Shown piece by piece: positions 1-9,954 of a stretch of DNA of 64,000 nucleotides (positions are counted from its first letter, which is position 1; every line of letters starts with the position of its first letter). The DNA lies in contig VFIW01000014.1 of NCBI GenBank assembly GCA_006386115.1, positions 1 through 64,000 of the forward strand, read 5' to 3'. The notes beneath the pieces were generated by a model. That model was not told the origin of the DNA, did no database searches, and worked only from the letters and a program-made list of their open reading frames with translations. The translations under genes were made by a program, and so were the position numbers. This DNA is from Globisporangium splendens (taxonomy: Eukaryota; Oomycota; Peronosporomycetes; Pythiales; Pythiaceae).

Positions 1-180
1 GCACCAAAAACTTCTCGTTTCTAAAACTTTCGGATATGGGGTTTTCAATGGCGTAGAATTCGATGGTGAGATTTTGAGTAAGATCGTGGGGTCAGATTTT
101 GAGATATGAGACAATTTTTCTGTTTTTTCGTTATATCTCGAGAACTAGACCTCAGCCAGATTTGTGGATAGCGGTATGTT

Positions 181-253
181 GCTGTCCATGTTTTAAAACA
201 TAACCTCACAAATTTCTACGAAATTTGTGGGGTTAGTTTTAAAACAGGACAGC
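181..253. repeat. Near-perfect 73-bp hairpin (inverted repeat)
   Basis: The left arm (181-216) and right arm (220-253) are reverse complements, apart from two single-base gaps and one C/T difference, around a 3-base loop (217-219). The outer ends read GCTGTCC and GGACAGC. The right arm runs directly into the telomere-type CCCTAAA repeats. It could be a MITE-like element or a terminal inverted repeat pair. No coding capacity is seen. Confidence 0.8.
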
Positions 254-310
254 ATCTAAACCCTAAACCCTAAACCCTTAGGGCCCCTAAACCCTATCAA
301 CTAACCCTAG
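254..310. repeat. Telomere-type CCCTAAA repeat patch
   Basis: About three perfect CCCTAAA units are followed by an inverted junction (CCCTTAGGGCCCCTAAA) and degenerate units. TTTAGGG is the telomere repeat expected in stramenopiles. The array is short and lies 250 bp inside the window, so it is an interstitial or subtelomeric patch and not a proven chromosome end. Confidence 0.75.
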
Positions 311-316
311 ACCCTA

Positions 317-960
317 ATTCACTCTCTCACCCTCGATGCTCTCTTCATCAACATATATTTTATCACCCTCAATGATGTCTTCGACAAAACTCTATCGATC
401 ACCCTCGTTGATGTCTCATTTCCCACTTCTCATATACTCACACATACTCAACTGTTCATACCAAACTTCAACAATCACAACACCACCAACACTCGACGAT
501 ACTCCACGCCACTTTGGGATATTTACTCGCAATCACACTGCCCGGCTCTTTACACACTCAACACACCATGTCACGGATCACACTTCACTCTACACTACAG
601 CAGTCACAAACAAACAACTCAGCACCATCTGCTATATGCTTCGTGAGTTCCTCTTCGCGCACACAATATACATCTACTCACATTCATCAGTATCATCATC
701 ACAAACCATACGATATGTACGACACTAGAATTCACATTTTTGCGTTTGTAGTCTTATTCTCACATAATGTCATACAAATTCACTTTACGTGGTTCTTCTC
801 TCAACATCACATCCATATACATACTTGAGGTGTCACCATATCTACTTCACACACATGATATGTTGCTCGCGCGCTCCATCAAACAACAAACAAGTGTGTC
901 CGACATTGTATACAAATGTTGATGAGTATTGAGTCTGCGCAGACACGATGATCATTGAAG
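317..960. other. Gene-poor subtelomeric stretch
   Basis: Low-complexity AC/TC-rich sequence. Its open frames are rich in Ser, Thr and His, show no recognisable domain and overlap each other in several frames. I see no gene here that I would defend. Confidence 0.6.
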
Positions 961-1745
961 TGGTACAGTGTATGTATACATGTCAGGAGGTACCACATCG
1001 TGTTGCATCGTTACAGTTACGCAGGTACACAAACTTTCATACAATCTCGCACTCTACATGTTTACTAACACTCATATCACACTCGTTGCTGTTGCCTTCC
1101 ATGCATCAGTCACCAATGTCATGCTTCGACTTGCTCACATCAGGAATATTGGTAGCTCAAGCAGGCGGAGCACAATCCCACATCTGCACAAGTCTCATAC
1201 GAACCTGCTGAGTATTTCGAATATACATGCGCTGCCCAAGTATAGTGGTACAGTGTATAGTGGTACAGTGTATATATACGTAACAGGAGGTACCACCATC
1301 GTGTTGCCCATGTAATGTTACGCAGGTATACAAACTTTCATTCAATTTGGTTCATTACTGACGTCACGCGAGCAGGGTGTCGATAACAAGTGTGCCGTGT
1401 ACATAGACGAGTCAGGAAGTACCACTGTCGTGTTGTCCACATAAAGTTACATAAGTATACAAACTTTCATACAATTTGCATCTATATTCGCTTTCTATTG
1501 TCCCAATCACACTCGCACCTGTGTAAATCGATATTTGTCGCATAGCCGTGCGTCCCCCGTCAAATGTGATACTTCCATCGCATTCCCCATACAAAAATAC
1601 ATACAAGTGCAAGTTTTCACGAGGTTTCGAGCACTTTTTGCATGACACTCAAATAGAGTGGTACACGGTGCATAGACAGGTCTGAAAGTCCCACAGTCGT
1701 GTTCGCGATACAAAAGTAGGCAGGTATACAAAGTTTCATACAAAT
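961..1745. repeat. Four dispersed copies of a degenerate ~90-bp repeat
   Basis: The copies lie at about 961-1047, 1255-1345, 1387-1475 and 1655-1745. Each has the order GTGGTACAGTGTA..., a TCAGGAGGTACCAC-like block, TCGTGTTG, then GCAGGTATACAAACTTTCATACAAT. Copies 1 and 2 are closest to each other and copy 4 is the most diverged. Unrelated sequence separates them, so this is not a simple tandem array. No open frame runs through all copies. Confidence 0.75.
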
Positions 1746-1999
1746 TGGCCCCCTGTAGCCCGCGCTGCAAGCACATTCGTCTTTGACTTCCATTGAGTAT
1801 ACTATACAAACTGACAGACAAATCGATGTGGTCCACCCTAACCATGTTTATATTTCGACCTAATTGAAATATTTCATGCAGAAACCCCGAAGATATCGGT
1901 GGTTAAGTTAATATAGAAAAGCCGAGTCAAAATGGCACATCATGGTTTTGCCGGCAGAGCCTAACCACTTTGACTTGAAATTTGTATGATGACGAGCCT

Positions 2000-2034
2000 G
2001 TTTAGGGACCCTAGACAGCATCTAAACCCTAAAC
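2000..2034. repeat. Second telomere-type patch with inverted TTTAGGG/CCCTAAA
   Basis: GTTTAGGG (2000-2007) faces CCCTAAAC (2027-2034) across about 19 bp. The last 21 bases (2014-2034, GACAGCATCTAAACCCTAAAC) repeat positions 248-268 exactly, so the same junction sequence brackets the 1.75-kb repeat region. It lies just upstream of the first real gene. Confidence 0.7.
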
Positions 2035-2320
2035 TAAACTCCCAGCATCCATTGGCCTGCGTTCACTCGTCGCACATTCTTGCTTTTGTCAACCTCTGCT
2101 CTCTCCTTGCATTTTGTGTGCAGTTGTATCCGAGAAACACTCCACTTCGTCCATTTTCACACACTATTACTTTATACAGTCTCCTCCTTTGCCTCTCACA
2201 TCGAAACTATCACTTCTCCAAGGCTATTCACACTCTTTTTCTTCTATCTATCTCTTCTTCGATTTCGCATCACACACAACCAACACACACTCAGCACACA
2301 AATTCAAACCCAACATCGAA

Positions 2321-4723
2321 ATGGAGCCAACGCGAGCGCAGTCGTTCAGCCTGCCCCCGCCAGGACAGCCACCGCAGCAGCAGACGATGACACCCCACGA
2401 AGCGCCACAGACGCCGCTCAGCGCCAGATCTTCCCCTTTCGCCTCCGGGTACGAAGACAACAGTCTGTACCATATCGCTGCGCGTACAGCTCTGCTTACT
2501 TCTTCCAATGTGCACTCTCTCCTGCAGGCCGGTTGCGATGGTGAACCAGATCCGACCGGGTTTCGGAGCGCCGGGACAGTTCCCAGGTACGGACGACGGA
2601 AGGCACTATGTATTGTTAACGACGTGCATAACACCCAGCTCCTCGTCGGTGCTAACGCTAGGTGAAATTTGCGACTTGCATTCCCACAGGAGTTGCCGTG
2701 CGTACTGCTCCCACGCAATTGTCCACTCCGCTGCAGCCTCAACGACGCTCATCGACTCCGCAGGACAGACAGACCCCTGAGCCAGCTTTCAATCAAAACC
2801 CTCTTTTCCCGCCCGCACCGACACCGACAACAATCTCCCCACTCTTCCCTCCAGAGCAGACGTCAAATGCATCGACGCAGCATCAGTCATCGTACGGAGT
2901 CCCTTCCGACATTTTTGGGAGCGCCAGCCAGCCTCCTCCTTTCCAGGTCCAAGCCGTAAATGAGCCGACCCCTGACTTATTCCCTCGTGTCGAGCGTGCG
3001 TCTGCTGAAAGTTTGTTCGGTGTCCCTGCTGCGCCAACGCCGCCAGGGCGGTTGACTCAAAGAAGTAGCTACGACAATCTCTTCGGGAATGCTACTAGTC
3101 CGTCGACTCCGATCGGGAATGCAAACGTGGTTCGTTCGTCCCAAAGCTTTTCGTACGGACAAACAACCCAGATAACGCAGCAGCGAGAGGAATATCCACC
3201 TCGGTCTTTCGGAGCCCCACCGCCTCCAGCTGCTCCTTTCTTAGGGTATGCTGAGCCCTCGAGATCTCAATCGGTTCGAGCTGCATCAAATGGGAGTTTG
3301 GATTCGCGCGCCGCTGCTGCTTCTCTAACTCAACCTCGAGTAACTCCAAGAAGCAACTCAGGTGCTCTTCCCGTGGCGACAACTCCTCCTCGAATCAATG
3401 TAGAGGTACGGTCTCCGGAAGATCTGCTGGAGGAATTCATGCGGTTGTCTGTGAACGAACATGGCCACAGTGGGCACAGTAACGACGTTGCTTCCCCTCC
3501 CAGTAAACTCATGCTCGCTGACATCCCAGACAAAGTCTCCAGTCTAGAAAGTCTTTACAAGCAAAAGCGTTGGAAAACCTTGACCAAAAAGTCGTTGTCC
3601 ATGCTACAGAATCCTTCCAATACGCCGCGAGTGACACTCGAGATCAAGTCGTGGTGGCTTGCAGGGTTGATCAAGGATGGACACTATGACAATGCTACTA
3701 GCGTGCTGGACCAAATAGGCGATCTGGACGATCCGCAGTATTCCAGTGTGAACAACGGCAGCGAAGATGCGTTTGTTTTGATCCGATTGCGTTTACTGGA
3801 GGCGCTCCTGAGTAAGTGCAAGGGAAACCTTGCTGATCACGAGAAGAAAATGTTTCAGTTAATCTCGAAAATTCGCAATGCTCTATCCGGATCGAAGACG
3901 ATCGAGTTGCTTGGCGTACACGAGCCGACTGCCTCCAAGTGGCTGCGAATTGGACAATTCACGCTTGTGAACCATTTGCTTCATCAGCAGAAATATGCGC
4001 TGGCGCTTCGCGTGTGCTCCACGATCGAGGTACGTGATCTCGCACGCTGTACGGCCATTTCATATTGCGTTGTTTTTATTGTTATTGTTATTATTCTCCT
4101 TTGTGAGATTAACTAACTACCGAACTCGCGTGATTCAGATCGATGGCTTGACGGAGGACGAAAAGATCGTTGTGATCTCTCGATTGGGTCGAGTGCATTT
4201 GCAGATGGGGGATCTTCAAAGTGCAGAGAAGCTCTTCAATTTGGCCCGATCTCACCTCGAGCGCATGGGTCACTCTGCAGGGAATCACTTGGAAGCGCGT
4301 GTGATTTTGAATGACGGGTTGCTGTTCTTTGCTCAGAACAAGCTGCAGGAAGCGTTGAGCGCCTTTGACTCTGTTCTTCACCTGGAAAACTCTTCGCATG
4401 CCAACCACGATCCAGTTGAACTTGGTAGCAATGACAGCGATGAGCATCTGTTCCTGGAAGAGGACTTGATATGCTCGGCGGTGAACAACTATGCAATCTG
4501 TGCACTGTACTGCTGTGACGTGAAGGGTGCAGTGGCAGCGTTGGAGCGCATGATCCGAATCAACCCAGCTCGATTCCTGAACGCTGTCGTGGTGTTCAAT
4601 CTGAGCTCTCTCTACGATCTGATGTTTGACAACCCTACGAGCACGAGCCGAAAGGAGATGATGAAGAAGATCGCCGAGATCTACGACCTGGAGCACATTG
4701 ACCCAGCTGCGTTTCGAATTTAA
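2321..4723 (+). CDS. TRAPPC12: TRAPPC12-like TRAPP III trafficking subunit (TPR protein)
   Basis: Four exons were assigned by frame matching: 2321-2448, 2528-2586, 2690-4029 and 4139-4723, giving 703 residues (human TRAPPC12 is about 735). Residues 1-330 are Pro/Ser/Gln-rich and probably disordered. From about residue 335 comes the conserved half, with helical TPR-like pairs including a KQKRW segment, a SWWLAGLIKDGHYDNA segment and the last-exon block EKLFNLARSHLERMG. In the family this half sits in the TRAPP III tethering complex, which acts in ER-Golgi and autophagosome membrane traffic. All introns have GT..AG ends and intron 2 has a CTAAC branch-like site. The TAA stop lies 67 bp from a convergent secreted-protein gene. 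The first two splice sites rest on frame logic only. Confidence 0.85.
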
Positions 4724-4790
4724 GCATAAGGAGAGCAATATCAAGCATGTGAGGTGAAGGTTTGCTGGACAAAAATAAAACGTGACTTGA

Positions 4791-5369
4791 TTAGGAGTTG
4801 GCTAGTGGCGAACTTTGCTCTACTTGTAGTGCGAAATCTGTCTCCATCAAGCAAGAAAACAGGTCGGTGGATGCATCATTTGCTAGGAAACACCTGTAAT
4901 ACGCTAATGAAAAATCCGAACAGATCGGCCGTCCGTCGCACGTGATATATGGCATCGTGAATAGATCCACCATGATCTCGGAAGCGCACTTGAAACAGCC
5001 GAACCGTGCTTTCTTGGTGCCATTCTCCAATGGCACCTTGAATAGCACAAGACAATCTGCATCGGACAATGGGTTTTCGGAGAAGCCAGCAATTGTACCG
5101 TTGCACGTATCTGGAGCGCTGGGCACGTATGCATTCGTCCAAACGGCAGCTAGAGACAATGAAGAGACCTTCTCCTCTTTAACTTGCTCGAGTACTTCAT
5201 CGTCATCGTCGTCAGCATCGACAGGTTCTTCTGGATGCCTCAAGAGCAATGGAGAGGCAGACGCAAGAGTCGTTGCGTGTCCTGCAACTGAAGCGCTGGG
5301 ATGTGCGTCTACTTGAGGAACGATTGCGGCCGCAGTGAGAGCTAGACAGATGACGATGGTGTTCTTCAT
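4791..5369 (-). CDS. Secreted 8-cysteine protein, acidic linker form
   Basis: 192 residues in one exon. The N-terminus is a clear signal peptide (MKNTIVICLALTAAAIVPQVDA). A linker with a run of Asp (EPVDADDDDDEV) follows, then a cysteine-rich C-terminal domain from about residue 88. The eight cysteines are spaced C-x16-C-x18-C-x2-C-x15-C-x5-C-x9-C-x12-C. It includes LSDADCL, CFKC and PYITCDGRPIC, which recur in the gene at 7154-7867. A possible N-glycosylation site (NGT) lies in the domain. There is no RxLR motif. The protein is probably extracellular, with eight cysteines able to form four disulphides. I do not recognise the family. Confidence is high that it is a secreted gene and low on what it does. 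Confidence 0.8.
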   Translation of the reverse strand: MKNTIVICLALTAAAIVPQVDAHPSASVAGHATTLASASPLLLRHPEEPVDADDDDDEVLEQVKEEKVSSLSLAAVWTNAYVPSAPDTCNGTIAGFSENPLSDADCLVLFKVPLENGTKKARFGCFKCASEIMVDLFTMPYITCDGRPICSDFSLAYYRCFLANDASTDLFSCLMETDFALQVEQSSPLANS

Positions 5370-5622
5370 GTGAGCGGCGTGAGTTCGCAGCAGTGCCTGG
5401 TTAATGGTGTGTGGAATAGAGAATGCTACAGGAACGATAGACAGGAACGAAAAGAAAGCTGAAGAAAGAAGTGGTCATAAGCAGTCCATCACCTCAGACG
5501 AAACAGTGAACCTATCTGACTGTTTCTGCCATTTCACATGCCAGATGAAGAGATCCTGTGTAGTAGGGCATAAAATGCCCTACCAAATAAACCGACGAAA
5601 ACTGACCTTTTTCACAACACCA

Positions 5623-6738
5623 TCAGAGCTTTGGCTTCTTGGCAGTTGATGCGGCAGAAATTTCTATCTCAACTTCTTCTGCGTCGTCCTCGCCGTCGCT
5701 GAAAAAGATATGGGTGTCGCCCGCTTTCCTTTTGCCTGTGATTGCATGTGAATGGACATTTCCCGAGCTGACTGTTTCGGAAAGTGGCGCTGGGTGCGCA
5801 TCCATCTCTTTCTTGCTGCGGGTGCCAGACAATGGGTCACCCATCGCTGGTTGCACAGTTGCTGATGCAAGCTGGTCCTTCAGCTGCTGCTTCATATCCT
5901 GCCACCGCGCTTTGGGCATCGCTCGAATGCCCTTCAAATCGGGATCAACAGCGTGGGCGGCTTCGACGACGTTTTCTGCTGCGGAGACCGACGCGAACTC
6001 CACAAACGCAAAGCCTTTAAATTTCTTGCTGTGTGAGAATCGCGGCATACTCACTAGATTCACCTACGCAACAAACAGTTGCAGCAGCAGTGGGTCAGTG
6101 TCGTACAGGAAATCGTAGCAGGTCCTAAAACTTGGCCCTCATTACTTTGCCAAACTTTGAGAGCAGTTTCCGCAGTGAATCATGGTCGTCGCCGACGCTA
6201 AAATTTTCAATATACACGGTGCATTCTGTATGCAATCAGGACTCGGTTGTGAGCGATACGATAGGATACATATACACTGCGATTTACGAGCAACTCACCG
6301 AGGCTGTGGTCTTCTTTTTCAAACGGCAATTCGACAGGTGCGATGGCAGCATGGTCAGAGCTCATTCGAATGTGAGCGGATTTCTCAATTGCGTCCCGCA
6401 CCATTTTTTCTGTAGCATTCATCGACTTCACTCTGCCAAAGAGAAACAAAAGCCAGACTTGATCAGTAAATGTGACAAGCAGTCTCCGACGTTGTGTGCC
6501 ACCAAAGTTGTAGATCAATTTTAGCTTGCTACGTGGAGATCCTCCGCTTTACTCACTTGTTGAACGCGAGAAAGAGTTTGATGGGGACGAAACCGTTCTC
6601 GTCCATGTTCTGCTGCAGGAATTTGTCCTGGCGGATGTTGCTTTCGCTCAAATAAAACTCCAGCTGTCGCTGGAGGCGCTTGCGGAGCGTCTTGCTGTTG
6701 TTGCCGCGTGCGCCGCCATGCTGCTTGCCTTGATCCAT
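5623..6738 (-). CDS. La-motif plus RRM RNA-binding protein (La/LARP7-like)
   Basis: Four exons on the minus strand (6738-6557, 6432-6299, 6225-6146, 6063-5623) give 278 residues. Exon 1 encodes the La motif (RLQRQLEFYLSESNIRQDKF...ENGFVPIKLFLAFNK). Exon 3 starts the RRM with the RNP2 strand CTVYIENF, and exon 4 supplies RNP1 as KFKGFAFVEF. The tail is basic and acidic and ends in KKPKL, a likely nuclear signal. La-module proteins bind UUU-OH 3' ends of RNA polymerase III transcripts or 7SK-type RNA. The protein is short compared with LARP7 and no second RRM is seen, so genuine La and LARP7-like are both possible. Splice sites are GT..AG and every junction keeps frame. Confidence 0.85.
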
Positions 6739-7153
6739 TGTTTCTGCAACTTGGAGTATTCCTCGACAGGCTCAGGAAATCCTATCATACAGCATATTGA
6801 CTGAGTCACAAATAGTAGTCCGTCTTCTATTTTTGTCGTATTCTGGACTTTCCGAAAGCTTCAAGTCGTTGGAAAATTTACCAAATTGCTAACGGATCCA
6901 GATTTTGTTTGTTTGCGTTAAAAACCCGACAGCATCCTCTCCACTTGCAAGCGTCCCAAAATCACTGCTGTAGACGGAAAGAGTTCAGCAGCAGCGATGG
7001 TGACGTCAAAAGAAAGGAAATGAAGTGGTCAGATACTGCACAAAGCTTTTCGTTAGATGGGCAAATGCATCGCGACACACTGAGATTTCCAAAGCAATTG
7101 CTCTGCTTTATGGGTGATAGCTTCGTTCAACGTTCATAAACATCCCTTTGTGT

Positions 7154-7867
7154 TTAAATGTTGTCAGCCAAACCACAAGCATCCGTGATTTCGGGGGATT
7201 TACCATTGTCTTCGACCACGCACTTAATCTCCTTCGGGGTCACGTCAGTAAACTCGCTGAAACGTCCACACATAGGTTTGTTGTTGCACATAACGTACGG
7301 CACGATTTTAAGGTCGTACACGAAGTTCGAAGGGCACTTGAAGCAGGCGTTGTACTTGGTTTTCTGGAAGTAAAAAGTGAATGGCTGCAAGCAGTCAGCA
7401 TCGGAAAGATCGCTGCGGCTAGACTTGATGAAACCATCGCAGTCTCTCCCGTAGTTGTCATACGGAGTGTTCTCGTCGTAAGAAGCAGGTGTTGGCGATG
7501 GAGTTGGAGCAACGGTGGTTGGCGATGGTGTTGGAGCGACCGTGGTTGGCACTGGAGCGACCGTGGTTGGCGCTGGAGCGACCGTGGTTGGCGCTGGAGC
7601 GACCGTGGTTGGCGCTGGAGCAACCGTGGTTGGTGATGGAGCAACCGTGGTTGGCGCTGGAGCGACCGTGGTTGGTGCTGGAGCGACCGTGGTTGGCGCT
7701 GGAGCGACCGCGGTTGGCGCTGGAGCGACCGAAGGCGTTGGAGCTGGGGTCTCATCGTCACCGCCAAAGCATCCAGCACGTGGAATCACATCTTCTTCCA
7801 CAGCGTGGACGGTAGAAAGCGCCACGAAGGCGGCGGCACAGAGCACAAGGCGAGCAAATGTCTTCAT
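7154..7867 (-). CDS. Secreted 8-cysteine protein with VAPAPTT mucin-like repeats
   Basis: 237 residues in one exon. A signal peptide (MKTFARLVLCAAAFVALSTVHA) is followed by about 11 imperfect copies of a 7-residue Pro/Thr unit (VAPAPTT). These form a likely O-glycosylated stalk. The C-terminal domain has cysteine spacing C-x15-C-x15-C-x2-C-x15-C-x5-C-x15-C-x14-C and shares LSDADCL, CFKC, the DL..PY..C core and the P-[IM]-C turn with the gene at 4791-5369. The two are therefore paralogues with different linkers. The layout (secreted, stalked, disulphide-rich) suits a cell-surface or wall-attached protein. Function is unknown. An opposite-strand frame through the repeats is a shadow of the periodic DNA. 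Confidence 0.85.
   Translation of the reverse strand: MKTFARLVLCAAAFVALSTVHAVEEDVIPRAGCFGGDDETPAPTPSVAPAPTAVAPAPTTVAPAPTTVAPAPTTVAPSPTTVAPAPTTVAPAPTTVAPAPTTVAPVPTTVAPTPSPTTVAPTPSPTPASYDENTPYDNYGRDCDGFIKSSRSDLSDADCLQPFTFYFQKTKYNACFKCPSNFVYDLKIVPYVMCNNKPMCGRFSEFTDVTPKEIKCVVEDNGKSPEITDACGLADNI
7486..7740. repeat. 21-bp coding minisatellite
   Basis: Tandem units of about 21 bp (GGAGCGACCGTGGTTGGCGCT type) encode the VAPAPTT stalk on the minus strand. Units differ by single bases, and two units near 7486-7530 are longer (VAPTPSPTT). Such arrays change copy number easily. Confidence 0.85.
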
Positions 7868-9954
7868 GGCGGGCTGGAGAATACTTCTGTTGCGTGGCGA
7901 GTAAGAAGTGAAATGAGCTCTTCGGGTGGAGGAGAAGAATGGGGCAAGCAGTCAAGAAAAGAAACGATGGCCAACGCGGTGGTGAGGACGGGCAAATCGT
8001 TTGTACACAAGCGCGGCGATGCCAATAGTTGTCGCACTCAGAAACGGGGCGACGAAGCTCCTCATTCTCGGAAACGATGCGCTGTCCTGTCGGGAGCGTT
8101 GACACTTGGCCCGGTGCTGCACTCGGTGTGGATCTGACATAGCAAGCCGTCGACTTTGCAAAGATGCCTTAATTAAAACCATTACAGTCGGCACTGTGAA
8201 GCAGGAAGTCGTCTCGCGTGTGTGCGCTGAGCTGGTTGACAATAAATGCTTTCCAAGATGTCAAATGCACTGACTTGTATCAATAAAGCGAAGAGTGGCC
8301 AATAACATCAGGTCACAAGAGACCTGGCTCTGTAACGTGGGAATAGGGCTCTTTGATTGAATGCGTGCAAGGATGGTACTGGTCCTCACCACACTCGGTT
8401 CGAAATTTTGATCTGAAAATGACCTTGCTGGAGTGTTGGCTTGTCCAGAATCTTGTGACTTTATCAGCGTCGCCGTTGCCGACTGCATGCTCCACACTAC
8501 AGTAGTTCGTGAATGCGTGGGGGAGAAGGATGTGTCGCGCCTGCACTGTGGTGGTGTATTGCTCTTGTGAATTTCCAGGGTGCTCAAAAGCAAACAAAGT
8601 CTTCAACTTGTCTGCGCTATTTCGTAGTTTGTGCTGGGCGGACTTGGCGGTGATTCGAGCGACGTGGAGGCGGAGATTCCCTATCAATGTGTCACAACAA
8701 CACAACTGGTGGCTCTACCCTACTAGGGTTCTGTCAAGGGTAGGGAAGGGACTGCAAGGACAAGGACGGATTGAATCTGCGGAATGCTGGATTTACAAGG
8801 GAACAACCGCGCAATGCGTGACGCAACGCCTCATGTTGAGTGCACACTCTTTGGAGACGGACAGAACCAAGTGCCTGGATCGATGCCTTTGGATGTGTAG
8901 GAAACATTCAGTCCGATACAGCGTGCGTGTAGATGACGGCTGGGATGTGCACTCTTTCACAATTTTAGTCTTTCCATGGCGAGTCGAGATGCTCTGCGTC
9001 GACCAATGGATCCATTTGTGTGTGGTTGCGCTTCGACCGAGAAATGGATCCGTCTGTGTGCGATTGTGCTCCAGCCGGCCGACAGCTACGGTACTGCTTC
9101 AATTTTGCTCACTTGAGTGCTCCCTTGCCGTCGGTTGTTAGAGACACAAACGAGGTGCTTCGGCCGAGAAATGGATTCACCTGTGTGCGATTGCGCTCGA
9201 GCAGGACGGCCGACAGCTACGGTACTGCATTCATTTTGCGTCCCGCACTTGAGGCTCTTCGTGGTCGTTGGAGACACGAACGAGGTGTTTTGATCCGTCT
9301 ACTCATCAGTCAACAACAGACAGGGGTGGAGAAGATTTGCGTTCTGCTTCGATCCGAATTGCGCGTTTTCTCAGCAGGCTCTATATTGCATGCGCGAAAG
9401 AGCGTACATTGCCGCATTGTGTCGCCATGTCTCGGGACTGGATGGATGCCAATTTGTGTCTTCGGGGTGCGGAACGAATGGACGCCGAGTCTCGATCCAA
9501 ACTACACGCCTCGAATGATTTGCCAATGTATTCCCGGATATGGGTCCGATTCCGTGAAAGCTATGGAAGCTCAAATCATTTCAGCCAAAAAAAGACAAAA
9601 GAGGCGAGTTTGTATGCGCAAAATCGTACTTAAGAAATAATCTTGAACTTGCGACGGTTTCCTGGTTTTTTCCTCAGAACTCAGAAGCTCCAGTGAGTGG
9701 GCTGAACCCAAAACGGCTATTTTAACATCGCAAGGAGAAAAAAAGAAGAAAATAATGTTAGCTCCGGTCGGTTACCACGCTCAAGATAGAGAGAGAGAGA
9801 GAGAGCTCTCGCACACAATAAAAACAGCGCGGCCACGAAGAAGTTGGAGAAGAAGAACGCGGCGCGCGCGAGGTGTCAGAGACGAATTGAAAGCCGCGAA
9901 GCCAGCCCCTCCAGCCGCCACTGCTACTTACACACAGCCAACAAGGTCGACGAC
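7868..9954. other. 2-kb gene-poor region
   Basis: Open frames here (for example 8509-9141 on the plus strand) lack domains, are Cys/Trp/Arg-rich and cross the tandem repeat at 9031-9287. Nothing looks like an exon-intron gene. A (GA)n run lies at 9788-9805, upstream of the kelch gene. Without transcript data I call this intergenic. Confidence 0.55.
9001..9287. repeat. Imperfect ~128-bp tandem repeat
   Basis: Copy A is 9031-9157 and copy B is 9158-9287. Both start CTTCG(A/G)CCGAGAAATGGAT and end AGACAC(A/G)AACGAGGTG, with the shared core GGCCGACAGCTACGGTACTGC. A partial third copy (9001-9030) precedes them. The repeat lengths differ by a few bases. Confidence 0.75.

Noticed and set aside
254..310. 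A true chromosome end at the left of the window
   Set aside because: Only a few CCCTAAA units are present, with an inverted junction, and 250 bp of other sequence lies outside them.
336..828. Two overlapping plus-strand frames in the subtelomere as genes
   Set aside because: Low complexity, no domains, and they overlap each other in different frames.
4791..5369. Elicitin identity for the 8-cysteine proteins
   Set aside because: Elicitins have six cysteines with quite different spacing; only the general secreted, Cys-rich character agrees.
8509..9141. 210-codon plus-strand frame as a secreted Cys-rich protein
   Set aside because: No signal peptide, composition typical of random sequence, and it runs into the 128-bp tandem repeat.
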